The notes under the pieces: model-generated
Told to the model about the DNA's origin: nothing
The model's input: the letters and a program-made list of their open reading frames with translations, nothing else
Databases searched by the model: none
Source of the DNA: Crocinitomicaceae bacterium
Lineage (GTDB): Bacteria; Bacteroidota; Bacteroidia; Flavobacteriales_D; Crocinitomicaceae
Direction: 5' to 3'
Length of the DNA stretch: 42,488 nt
Assembly: GCA_022448165.1 (NCBI GenBank)
Contig: JAKVAS010000012.1
Span: forward strand, 1-42,488
In this document: positions 34,661-42,488 of the stretch, piece by piece
Numbering within the stretch: position 1 is the first letter of the stretch
Layout of the letters: every line of letters starts with the position of its first letter
Translations under genes and position numbers: made by a program

Positions 34661-36901
34661 CTATTCTTTTATGAACTTTTTCATTACGCAACCATTACTC
34701 GTATGAATTTGTAAAAAGTACATTCCGTTTACGATGTTTGACAGATTGAGAGCTATTTTATGTTCATTTAAGTAGTTACATTTAACTTGCTCCGTTACCT
34801 CTTTGCCACTCAAACTATATACACTTACCGATCTCACAGATTCATTATGCCCCTCTATAATTAGTTTGGAACCGGCAGGATTTGGAAATACAGTGTAATT
34901 ACTGAATATCTCCTCTTTATTAAATAAACCTGCCGTTTGATTCGTGTCAACCTCCAATAAATCAAACTCAAAAACTGTGGCAGAAGCAGGTGGAAAGAGG
35001 TAATCACTTATAGTTGAGTGATTTGTGAATTCAGGGTTTGTTAATGTTTGAATACTTGTAATATCTGGAGCACTTAATGTGTTTGGAGTATCCCAATCAC
35101 TTGAACTTAACAGGACAGTGTTATTTAATGCAATCAATGTGTCTTGTATAACTATTTCCACGTCCGATTCAATGGTCTCGTCTGACGTAGTATTAACACA
35201 CATTACATATAATTTCGTACTATCTTCATTTATACTTGAGGTAACATATACTTTATCAAGAGTTTCCTGCAGCACAGTACTTAATAGCCAATCTGCCTGT
35301 TGATATTCAATTATTTGCGTAGGCATATTTGATGTTATTGACTTTACATGTGTTTTACCAAAATGTGAGGTGAATAAATTTGTAACCCAACCTCCAGCTT
35401 GAATGACGTTGCCCATAGTACTATAGTTTATATGCATAGCATTTATAGCATAGTCTCCAAGTAAATAATTGGGCCCAATCATTGTAAGCTTGTTCCCCCA
35501 AGTAGTTGCTTGCGCGTACAAAAATAAATTCTGGTAAACTTTTTCCCATTTATTAGCGTTCCCATGAATTTCTGTACCCCATGCCGGAGTGCTTACTGAA
35601 GGTTTGATGTAATATTTAAACCTATAACCTCCTAATACTCTACTTAATTTCTTTTTGAAATGATCATTTGGATACAAGGTGGTATTATTACAATATGTAC
35701 CATGAGCTGCATAACCATCAGACAAAGCAGGAAACCATTGATGCATCCAATGATGTCCGGACGCAATTTCAATTGTACTATCTATCGCTTTCATTTTTTC
35801 TTGAAATTGGACATACCCATCATAATTCTCTATTGCAAAATCAGTATACACATATTCACCAATAGATGGTATTTGACCTTGCGTACCATCACCAAAAGTT
35901 ATCTCCCCTAACTGTTCATCGAGCGTATAGTGCTTATCTGTTGATGATGAATTTGAAAAGTCATCAACTAATGTCCAAAGCACAGCAGAGTCAGCATTTG
36001 CTCCAACATAAACATTTACTGAATCTCTGACAACAGGAGCTAATTTGGTGTATCTCTTTTCATTTGCTATCCCGGTCATTTTAACATAGTTATTTAACCA
36101 TGCATCTTTTGTTACAGCCTTGTACTTATAGAAGCTTTTATCCCCCCCATTTGCTCCCCAGGCTCTGAAATCACTATTGGTAAAAGAATATTGTTGAGAA
36201 TTGACACCTCCAGATCCACTATGCGGATCCTCCTCTTCCTTCCATCTATGCCAAACCAAACCATTCCCTCCTTCATTAACAATTTCCCAATATTTTACAT
36301 TATAGGGTTCTGGGTGCCCATTTTGAGCACGTATTGCTGCATAATCAATTCCTCCATTTAAGTTCTCTCCTACTTCTGAGTTCATGTACTCAACCCAATC
36401 TGCTGCATAATCACCTGATTCATTTGCACTCACATGAATAACTAATTCACTTCCCAAGGCTTCTGCAAGTTGAGCAGCTTCATCTGGACCATAATGATTG
36501 TCTGTTGGTTTATACAGATATCCATGCATTCCATATCTATCCGAAATAGGGCCAACACAATTTTTCCATTTGTATAAATTACCAATTGTTCCACCTGGAA
36601 ACCTAAGCCAACCCGGGTTTAAATCTAAAACTGCCTGTTTTCTGTCAGAATTCCAGGTTCCATCATCATTTAATAACTTTCCTCCCTTCTCAGGATAAAT
36701 GTGATTATAACCAAACAATGGAACTCGGTATTTAACACTATCAGGATAGACAGTAATTGTTGTAGTTTGACCAAAAACACAATTGGTAATTAGCACAAAA
36801 AATATAGTTCTTAAAAAAACCGACAGAACAATCGATCGTCCTATTGACATTCCTTCATTACTATTTCCACAAGAAAAAAACCTTTCTAATTTTTTAATCA
36901 T
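34661..36901 (-). CDS. GH51-like glycoside hydrolase with inserted domain and type A T9SS sorting domain
   Basis: The protein has 746 residues from MIKKLERFF, the start matched to the divergent homologous leader; a start 6 codons upstream is also open. The leader is unusually long (~45 residues) and ends in VFGQ. The catalytic TIM barrel resembles clan GH-A arabinofuranosidases (GH51): GWLRFPGG, VKYWEIVNE with acid/base E210, and PAWGTEIHG with nucleophile E444. Between the two glutamates, ~285-355, is an inserted segment with LGEITFGDGTQGQIPSIGEY, unlike the barrel. The C-terminus (~675-746, from FPNPAG) is a type A sorting domain. It probably acts on an arabinose-containing polysaccharide at the cell surface. 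Confidence 0.85.
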   Translation of the reverse strand: MIKKLERFFSCGNSNEGMSIGRSIVLSVFLRTIFFVLITNCVFGQTTTITVYPDSVKYRVPLFGYNHIYPEKGGKLLNDDGTWNSDRKQAVLDLNPGWLRFPGGTIGNLYKWKNCVGPISDRYGMHGYLYKPTDNHYGPDEAAQLAEALGSELVIHVSANESGDYAADWVEYMNSEVGENLNGGIDYAAIRAQNGHPEPYNVKYWEIVNEGGNGLVWHRWKEEEDPHSGSGGVNSQQYSFTNSDFRAWGANGGDKSFYKYKAVTKDAWLNNYVKMTGIANEKRYTKLAPVVRDSVNVYVGANADSAVLWTLVDDFSNSSSTDKHYTLDEQLGEITFGDGTQGQIPSIGEYVYTDFAIENYDGYVQFQEKMKAIDSTIEIASGHHWMHQWFPALSDGYAAHGTYCNNTTLYPNDHFKKKLSRVLGGYRFKYYIKPSVSTPAWGTEIHGNANKWEKVYQNLFLYAQATTWGNKLTMIGPNYLLGDYAINAMHINYSTMGNVIQAGGWVTNLFTSHFGKTHVKSITSNMPTQIIEYQQADWLLSTVLQETLDKVYVTSSINEDSTKLYVMCVNTTSDETIESDVEIVIQDTLIALNNTVLLSSSDWDTPNTLSAPDITSIQTLTNPEFTNHSTISDYLFPPASATVFEFDLLEVDTNQTAGLFNKEEIFSNYTVFPNPAGSKLIIEGHNESVRSVSVYSLSGKEVTEQVKCNYLNEHKIALNLSNIVNGMYFLQIHTSNGCVMKKFIKE

Positions 36902-37083
36902 ATCTCTATTTTTTTTCAAACCTATCTTGGTTTATCCTTTTTAAACCAACTGTTTTTATTTAAATACCCTACCCCAATTTATATATATACGAGGTTTTAC
37001 AAAACTATCATAACTACCCAGCTAAACCGTTTTAACAAAGCGTTTTATCCCTAAAAAACATAAAAGTATCACCTTATTACCCC
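36821..37083 (-). repeat. Inverted leader cassette, arm A (upstream/leader region of the GH51-like gene)
   Basis: This arm matches arm B (37962-38240) in inverted orientation. In order on the minus strand: a 21-nt identical block (37063-37083), a ~26-nt gap, GTTAAAACGG (37027-37036), a 19-nt spacer, TAGTTTTG (37000-37007, a fit to the -7 box), ~50 nt, a hairpin TTGGTTTA-AAAAGGA-TAAACCAA (36927-36949), then the ATG and leader-peptide codons, including a 21-nt identical run at 36821-36841. The -33 position is ACGG instead of TTTG in both arms, at the same 19-nt distance. Confidence 0.85.
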
Positions 37084-37129
37084 CTCGAATAAGGCGCGAT
37101 TATGCACTGACTTAATCAAAACGTTAAAG

Positions 37130-37620
37130 TGAAATGCGTAGGATGAGTTTGAGCGTCCGATATTACTTATATCGAGACAAATGATGGATGGACGTATCCG
37201 ACGGTAATCATTGATCTATTTGATCGAAAAATTATTGGCTGGTATTTAAGTAATGATCTGACAGCTTAGGATACAGTTATCACGACTTAGTACTCAGCTG
37301 TATTAACAAGCCAGATAACTTAAAAGTTAATCTTTCCACTCTGACAGAGACTCCTCATACGCTTGCATCAAGCAATCTAAATATCCTGAAAAGCTGCAAG
37401 AAGAAAATCAAACAAAGCATAACTAAAAAGAGAAACTGTCAAGACAATGCTGTAGCTGAAAGCTTCTTAAAAGCCTGAAGACAGAATAGGTGCACAGGAA
37501 TCAATACTCCTAAAGAGAAGCTTCTATTTTCAAATGAGGCAAAAGCGCTGGTATAACTGGAACTGAAGGCGCTCAACCTTGAACTTTAAGACAATTATTG
37601 AATTCAAAAATAACCAGTAT
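37130..37620 (+). pseudogene. Decayed IS3-family transposase (orfB) remnant
   Basis: Translating across frames gives ITYIETNDGWTYPTVIIDLF followed by DRKIIGWYLSNDLTA and a stop, then FHSDRDSSYACI, then KKRNCQDNAVAESF. These match the rve/DDE core of IS3-family transposases: D of VIDLFDRK, D of HSDRG, E of NAVAESF. Several stops and frame changes break the reading. Terminal inverted repeats are not evident, and no orfA is seen. It lies wholly between the two inverted leader cassettes. The remaining ~340 nt to 37961 show only a short repeat (AAACACTAGATAATT / AAACACTAAATAATA) near 37780. Confidence 0.85.
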
Positions 37621-37961
37621 CATACTCACCAAATTTTGGACAGCTAGCTTAAGTGTAAATTTAACCGCTGAATCGTGAGAAAATCAAAAAGAATCAGTCA
37701 ACAATGCAAGAGTTGGCATCGAGCTATATCAACCCATCAGATAATATCGATAGTTCTACAATATGAAAAAAAGACACCAAACACTAGATAATTAAACACT
37801 AAATAATATACCCTATCAACAAGACAAAACAGACTTAAATCAATCGAATAATTGTTCGAAAAATGGAACTATCATAATTCTTAATGCTCCCTTTTTTTGA
37901 TGAAAATCTACTTCATAAAAAAGAACGCAGTCATAGACTCAATACATAGACCATCTTAGAA

Positions 37962-38240
37962 GGGGTAATAAGGTGATACTTTCATCTATTTATGGAGATA
38001 AGCCATCCTGTTAAAACGGTTTATTGTAGTGGTTACGGTAGTTTTGCGTTGTCCTGTCCACTAAAAATGTGAGCAGGATATTTAAAGAAAGAATTGGTTT
38101 AAATAGGATAAACCAAGAAAGTTTACAAAAATGGATGTTAATTAAAAAAAAGTAGCACTATGATTAAAAAATTAAAAAATTCTTTTTCCCTTGGAATTAG
38201 TAATGAAGGATTACCAGGAGGACGATCGATTGTTCTGTCG
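37962..38240 (+). repeat. Inverted leader cassette, arm B (upstream/leader region of the LamG gene)
   Basis: This arm is the counterpart of arm A: a 21-nt block (37962-37982), GTTAAAACGG (38010-38019), TAGTTTTG (38039-38046, 19 nt after GTTAAAACGG), a hairpin TTGGTTTA-AATAGGA-TAAACCAA (38094-38116), then ATGATTAAAAAATTA and the 21-nt identical leader run at 38220-38240. Order and distances match arm A closely, apart from a longer stretch (43 vs 25 nt) between hairpin and ATG. Confidence 0.85.
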
Positions 38241-41200
38241 TATTTTTTCATTCTCATTTCTATGGGTGTGTTTGGGCAAATATCAAATGTAGATTGTGTG
38301 ACAGTACCAGTACCAGATATTTTGCACTATAAATTTGACGAAACTGGAACTTCAGTAACAAATCATGCTAGCACTCCACCTTCAGGAACGTCTACGGCCA
38401 GTATTATAGGAAGCATTACGCAAGGTGGCACTGGACAAGTCGACGGAGCAATAATAGGCACGGGTGCAGCTTCTTCAGCAGAATATTTAAACACCAATTG
38501 GACCACAGATTTAGGAACCGCTTCATGGACGATTTCATTTTGGTCTTCTGGAATGACTCCCAATACTAATTCGAACCAAGTGAACTATGTTTTTGGGGAC
38601 AATACTGCCAACTCATTCCGATGTTTTACAAATGGTATTGCGGGTAATAACGATTGGCTGTTAAGAGGTGACAGTCTAAATGAAGTATATCTACCAGGTG
38701 GAGCAAGCACAACACCTACATTAAATACATTTGTATATGATTCCGTTGCTAGTGAAATTCGGGCTTACCTTAATGGAACATTGGTAAATACAGTAACTCA
38801 GTCGGGGCTAAATATAACAGGCATCGGACCTTTCAAAGTCATGGGATACACAAATACTTCAAGTAACGCTCTCGGCGTTACTGCAGGAGGCATGATAGAT
38901 GAATTCAGAGTATATGGCAGAGATTTATCTCAAGCAGAAATTATGGCCTTGTTTAACCTTAGTAGTACACCGGATATTTTGTACTATAAATTTGACGAAA
39001 CTGGAACTTCAGTAACAAATTATGCTAGCTACCCACCTTCAGGAACATCTACGGCCACTATTGTTGGCGGCATTACACAAGGCGGTACTGGTCAAATCAA
39101 CGGAGCACTAACAGGCACAGGTGACCCTTCTTTAACAGACTATTTAAACACCAATTGGACCACAGATTTAGGAACCGCTTCATGGACGATTTCATTTTGG
39201 TCTTCTGGAATGACTGCTAATACTGGGTCGAACGATGCGAACTATGTTTTTGGGGACAATACTGCCAGCACATTCCGATGTTTTACAAATGGTGATGCAG
39301 GTTCTGACAATTGGTTATTAAGAGGCAACGGTTTAAATGAAGTATCATTACCTGGTGGAGCGACTGCAACACCTACGTTAAATACATTTGTATATGATTC
39401 CGTTACAAGTGAAATACGGGCTTATCTTAATGGAGCGTTGGTAAATGTAGTGGCTCAGTCGGGGCTGAATATAACAGGTGTCGGACCTTTCAAAGTAATG
39501 GGATATTCATCAAATGCCTCAAATGCTGGTGTTACAGCAGGTGGTATGTTAGATGAATTCAGAGTATATGGAAGAGCTTTATCTCAGGCAGAAATTATGG
39601 CATTTATAGATGATGAGGTAACCGCTTGTGATAGTTACACATGGAATGGAACAAACTATACAACAACTGGACTCTATACATGGGTAGGAACAAATGCTGC
39701 TGGGTGTGACAGTGCATCTACTTTGAACTTAACAATCAACAATAGTTCAACATCTTCAAGTAGTGCAACAGCATGTGGCACTTATACGTGGAATGGTACA
39801 ACCTATACAACATCAGGTATTTACACTTGGACAGGAACAAATGCTGCTGGGTGTGACAGTATAGCTACTTTAAACTTAACTATCTCAGGTTCCATGCCAG
39901 TGCCTGATCGATTGTACTATAAATTTGACGAAACTGGAACTTCGGTAACAAATTATGCTAGCTCCCCACCTTCAGGAACATCTACGGCGACTATTGTGGG
40001 AGGCATTACACAAGGTGTTACTCCCCACATGGACGGAGCGCTAACAGGGACAGGTGACCCTTCTTTAACAGACTATTTAAACACCAATTGGGCCACAGAT
40101 TTAGGAACAGCTTCATGGACGATTTCATTTTGGTCTTCTGGAATGACTGCTACTGGGTCGGGCGATGTGAACTATGTTTTTGGGGACAATGATGCCAGCT
40201 CATTCCGATGTTTTACAAATGGTCCTGCAGGTGATGACAATTGGTTATTAAGAGGCACCGGTTTAAATCAAGTATCATTACCTGGTGGAGCGACTGAAAC
40301 ACCTACGTTAAATACATTTGTATATGATTCCGTTGCTAGTGAAATTCGGGCTTACCTTAATGGAACGTTGGTAAATGTAGTGGCTCAGTCGGGGCTGGAT
40401 ATAACAGGTGTCGGACCTTTCAAAGTAATGGGATATTCATCAAATGCCGCAAATGCTGGTGTTACAGCAGGAGGTATGTTAGATGAATTCAGAGTATATG
40501 GAAGAGCGTTATCTCAGGCAGAAATCATGACCTTTCTAACGGATGAGGTTGCAGCTTGTGGTAATTACACTTGGAACGGAACGACCTATACAACAACAGG
40601 AGTCTACACATGGATAGGAACAGGTGTTAATGGATGTGACAGTACAGCTACTTTGAACTTAACAATCAACAATAGTTCAACATCTTCAAGCAATGTTACA
40701 GCATGTGATAGTTATATATGGAATGGTGTAACCTATACAACATCAGGAGTATATACATGGGATGGAACAAATGCTGGAGGATGTGACAGTACAGCTACTT
40801 TGAACTTAACAATCAATAATAGTTCAACGTCTTCAAGCAGTGTAACAGCATGTGATAGTTACACATGGAATGGTACAACCTATACAACATCAGGAGTCTA
40901 CACATGGAATGGAACAAGTGCTGGAGGATGTGACAGTACAGCTACCTTGAACTTAACCATTAATACTGTTAATGCCTCAATATCAGTCTCTGGTTTAACG
41001 ATTACAGCTGATGCCCAAGGAGCAACTTACCAGTGGATCGATTGTGAAAACAATAATGCAGTAATCCCTGCTGAAACAGGACAGTCTTTTACAGCTACAA
41101 CAAACGGAGATTATGCAGTTATCGTTACTGAAAATCAATGTACGGATACTTCAGAATGTGTAGCAATTACGACTGTTGGAATCAGTGAGTCTACATTGGA

Positions 41201-41435
41201 TATGAAGTTCTCTATTTATCCAAACCCAACGACAGGGGAAGTGACACTCTCATTTACTGAGAAACAGCAAGATTGTATTGTGGAAATTGTCGATGTTCAC
41301 GGAAAGTTAGTATCCATCGAAAAATACGAGCAAATTGAAGAACTTCCGATCAAATTAGGAGTCGAAAGTGGTATATACTTCATTTCAATCACATTGAACG
41401 ATAAAGTCGTAACAGAAAGAATTTTGAAGTACTAA
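38160..41435 (+). CDS. Repetitive LamG-domain surface protein with type A T9SS sorting domain
   Basis: The protein has 1091 residues. A long leader (1-40, ends GVFGQ) matches that of the divergent GH51-like protein. Three LamG/concanavalin-like domains (~51-266, ~270-485, ~580-795) are nearly identical in blocks such as NTNWTTDLGTASWTISFWSS and GPFKVMGY. After LamG2 come two, and after LamG3 three, 49-residue repeats of the type ACDSYTWNGTTYTTSG...CDSTATLNLTIN. An Ig-like module (TYQWIDC) and a type A sorting tail (from YPNPTTGEV, ~1020-1091) end it. It is likely an adhesin or carbohydrate-binding surface protein exported by T9SS. There is no enzymatic motif. Confidence 0.9.
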   Translation: MIKKLKNSFSLGISNEGLPGGRSIVLSYFFILISMGVFGQISNVDCVTVPVPDILHYKFDETGTSVTNHASTPPSGTSTASIIGSITQGGTGQVDGAIIGTGAASSAEYLNTNWTTDLGTASWTISFWSSGMTPNTNSNQVNYVFGDNTANSFRCFTNGIAGNNDWLLRGDSLNEVYLPGGASTTPTLNTFVYDSVASEIRAYLNGTLVNTVTQSGLNITGIGPFKVMGYTNTSSNALGVTAGGMIDEFRVYGRDLSQAEIMALFNLSSTPDILYYKFDETGTSVTNYASYPPSGTSTATIVGGITQGGTGQINGALTGTGDPSLTDYLNTNWTTDLGTASWTISFWSSGMTANTGSNDANYVFGDNTASTFRCFTNGDAGSDNWLLRGNGLNEVSLPGGATATPTLNTFVYDSVTSEIRAYLNGALVNVVAQSGLNITGVGPFKVMGYSSNASNAGVTAGGMLDEFRVYGRALSQAEIMAFIDDEVTACDSYTWNGTNYTTTGLYTWVGTNAAGCDSASTLNLTINNSSTSSSSATACGTYTWNGTTYTTSGIYTWTGTNAAGCDSIATLNLTISGSMPVPDRLYYKFDETGTSVTNYASSPPSGTSTATIVGGITQGVTPHMDGALTGTGDPSLTDYLNTNWATDLGTASWTISFWSSGMTATGSGDVNYVFGDNDASSFRCFTNGPAGDDNWLLRGTGLNQVSLPGGATETPTLNTFVYDSVASEIRAYLNGTLVNVVAQSGLDITGVGPFKVMGYSSNAANAGVTAGGMLDEFRVYGRALSQAEIMTFLTDEVAACGNYTWNGTTYTTTGVYTWIGTGVNGCDSTATLNLTINNSSTSSSNVTACDSYIWNGVTYTTSGVYTWDGTNAGGCDSTATLNLTINNSSTSSSSVTACDSYTWNGTTYTTSGVYTWNGTSAGGCDSTATLNLTINTVNASISVSGLTITADAQGATYQWIDCENNNAVIPAETGQSFTATTNGDYAVIVTENQCTDTSECVAITTVGISESTLDMKFSIYPNPTTGEVTLSFTEKQQDCIVEIVDVHGKLVSIEKYEQIEELPIKLGVESGIYFISITLNDKVVTERILKY
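38310..40544 (+). repeat. Three tandem-derived LamG-coding repeats
   Basis: Units lie at ~38310-38957, 38967-39614 and 39897-40544, each ~648 nt. Units 2 and 3 share long identical stretches, including silent positions, so they duplicated recently; unit 1 is more diverged. Confidence 0.85.
39624..40967 (+). repeat. 49-codon repeats in two blocks (39624-39893 and 40554-40967)
   Basis: Two and three copies, period 147 nt, encoding a CxxYxWNGxxYTTxGxYTW..GCDS module. The blocks follow LamG2 and LamG3. The phrase AACAATAGTTCAACATCTTC recurs as the linker between copies. Confidence 0.85.
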
Positions 41436-41524
41436 TTCAGTGAATACTTTGTTAAAGGAAAATTTCAACAATAATAGTTTGAATTCCTTCAATGATTAAT
41501 CATTGAATATATAGTTAAATTAAG

Positions 41525-41557
41525 AAAGCGTCATTTCAAATGAAATGACGCTTTTTT
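41525..41557 (+). terminator. Terminator of the LamG gene
   Basis: A perfect 13-bp stem AAAGCGTCATTTC / GAAATGACGCTTT with a 4-nt loop is followed by a T-run, ~90 nt after the stop. Confidence 0.85.
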
Positions 41558-41583
41558 ATAGTTACCACGCGAAGACACACACT

Positions 41584-41730
41584 AAACGGTAGGCTAATCC
41601 ATAAAAAAATGGAAGTCTCTTTCAAAACTTCCATTCTATCTATAAATGCTTAACCAAGTATAACTTACTGGCTACTAGATGTGTCCTTATAAGAAACACT
41701 CTATTCCCGTTCTCTAGTCGGTTGTGCGGG
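41584..41730 (-). repeat. Dispersed 3'-UTR element, copy 3
   Basis: This is the fullest copy: AAACGGTAGGCTAATC, a terminator hairpin (AATGGAAG 41608-41615 / CTTCCATT 41628-41635, followed on the minus strand by a U-run), and the CTATTCCCGTTCTCTAGTCG block near 41701-41720. It begins ~27 nt after the stop of the truncated LRR gene on the minus strand. Confidence 0.75.
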
Positions 41731-41756
41731 GTGCAATCGGTAAGAACAGTTCTTAA

Positions 41757-42335
41757 CTAATACTTCACTATTCTCTGCGTAATTTTCTGGTCTGAAACTG
41801 AAAACGTTAAATAATATATTCCGTTCTCCAAATCCGAAAGATCAAGTGAATTAACCTTCTGAAAATAAGTACGTAATATTCGCCCTGAGCCATCAATTAC
41901 TTTTATGTTGTCGACTTCATAAGAAAGGTCAATAGTTATCATCCCTTTCGTTGGATTCGGTGAAATCCGTATTTCAAGATTCGCCTCCTCTAGGCTGGCC
42001 AAGGCACCACAGTCTTCGCTAAAGGTTGCCGTTCCATCAATATTGATCCAATTCATTGAACTCCAAGATGCGTCATCTACCTCTATACATGTAAGATTTG
42101 GATTATTCGTGCCATCTGCAAAATTCAGGTTCACATTATTACCATTCTTCAAATCTAACTCCGTTAATTGATTAGAGAAGCAATTTAAATATGATAACGC
42201 TCCATTATTTCCGAGATCAAGAGATAAAATACTGTTCAACGAACAAAAAAGTATTTCCAAATTAGGATTCGTGTCTACTTCTAACATGGAAAGCTGATTA
42301 TCCAGCTGACAGTAAATTAGCAGGAAATGTGCTTT
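41757..42335 (-). pseudogene. 5'-truncated leucine-rich-repeat T9SS cargo gene (remnant)
   Basis: From the first ATG (42287) the frame encodes 176 residues: LRRs of the NPNLEILFCSLNSILSLDLG type, a Cys-containing cap, and a type A sorting domain (SPNPTKGMITIDL...RIVKY). LRR-like codons (LIYCQLDNQLS) continue upstream of that ATG to ~42320, but the frame then hits a stop at 42336-42338, inside the LytTR coding region. There is no signal peptide, so this part cannot be exported on its own. It looks like the C-terminal end of a larger gene whose front was lost at the junction with the LytTR gene. An unusual non-ATG start is possible but would still lack a signal peptide. Confidence 0.75.
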
Positions 42336-42488
42336 TCAAACGCCTCTAGCTTGTACTCTGATAGCTTCGCAACTATAGTTCCTTCCAAGGTAATGGTGCC
42401 CTTTTGTTTGGAATAAGAAATGAGTTTGTCCGTATTTACCATCCAAGAGCGATGTGAACGAAAGAAATGATCGCTTTCCTCTAGTATG
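42317..42488 (-). CDS. LytTR-family response regulator, C-terminal fragment (partial)
   Basis: Only the last 56-57 codons are in the window. The translation FFRSHRSWMVNTDKLIS followed by KGTITLEG and LEAFEKHISC is the C-terminal half of a LytTR DNA-binding domain, of which the R-SH-R-S-x-x-VN signature is typical. The N-terminal receiver, if present, lies beyond the window edge. The stop at 42317 overlaps the truncated LRR frame by 19 nt. The target promoters are unknown. Such regulators usually pair with a LytS-type kinase, possibly just outside the window. Confidence 0.82.
   Translation of the reverse strand, partial: ILEESDHFFRSHRSWMVNTDKLISYSKQKGTITLEGTIVAKLSEYKLEAFEKHISC

Noticed and set aside
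37159-37264. Short open stretch in the IS remnant as an intact gene
   Set aside because: It encodes only ~35 residues of the DDE domain before a stop, and the rest of the transposase is in other frames with stops.
36821-38240. Simple invertible phase-variation promoter
   Set aside because: Each gene already has its own complete promoter and leader on the correct side, so flipping the middle would not turn either gene off. I keep only the possibility of exchange between arms.

Overview
The window looks like a chromosomal stretch of a free-living Bacteroidota, probably Flavobacteriales (Crocinitomicaceae/Cryomorphaceae-like; the family is a guess). The DNA is AT-rich. There are at least six cargo proteins of the type IX secretion system (five with type A C-terminal sorting domains, one with a CHU_C/type B end). 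Several promoters match the Bacteroidota consensus TTTG-N19-TAnnTTTG, and ribosome-binding sites are weak.

Layout. (1) 1-6.1 kb: a membrane-anchored rhodanese (5' end outside the window) converges on a sulfur-assimilation operon on the minus strand. The operon reads siroheme synthesis (SUMT, precorrin-2 dehydrogenase), TrxB-like ferredoxin-NADP reductase, adrenodoxin-type [2Fe-2S] ferredoxin, then a single-chain fusion of serine acetyltransferase with O-acetylserine sulfhydrylase. It would supply cofactor and electrons to a sulfite reductase that is not in the window, and then fix the sulfide into cysteine. A DUF2061 membrane protein with a perfect consensus promoter lies just upstream. (2) 6.2-17 kb: a giant subtilase, a lipoprotein, a DoxX protein, a TPR-GAF-SpoIIE phosphatase, and three genes of unknown function. 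(3) 17.1-21.1 kb: a PepSY-TM reductase and a TonB-dependent siderophore-type receptor, transcribed from behind a well-formed cobalamin riboswitch. (4) 21.3-34.4 kb: an orphan TPR histidine kinase, an EstB-like serine hydrolase, an L-type lectin with a CHU_C end, an Omp28/PA-domain protein, a cupin lipoprotein, a BNR-repeat protein with a LolA-like partner, and a membrane TPR-LuxR regulator. (5) 34.6-41.4 kb: two divergent T9SS cargo genes, a GH51-like glycosidase and a LamG adhesin. They share an inverted copy of promoter, 5' UTR hairpin and leader peptide, with a decayed IS3-family transposase between the copies. (6) 41.5-42.5 kb: a dispersed 3'-UTR repeat, a 5'-truncated leucine-rich-repeat cargo remnant, and the C-terminus of a LytTR regulator at the window edge.

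Most noteworthy: the inverted, shared expression-and-leader cassette of the two surface proteins (36.8-38.2 kb); the cobalamin riboswitch over a receptor/reductase pair that sequence alone would call siderophore uptake; the CysE-CysM fusion; and a three-copy conserved 3'-UTR element. No tRNA, rRNA, CRISPR array or intact mobile element was seen.
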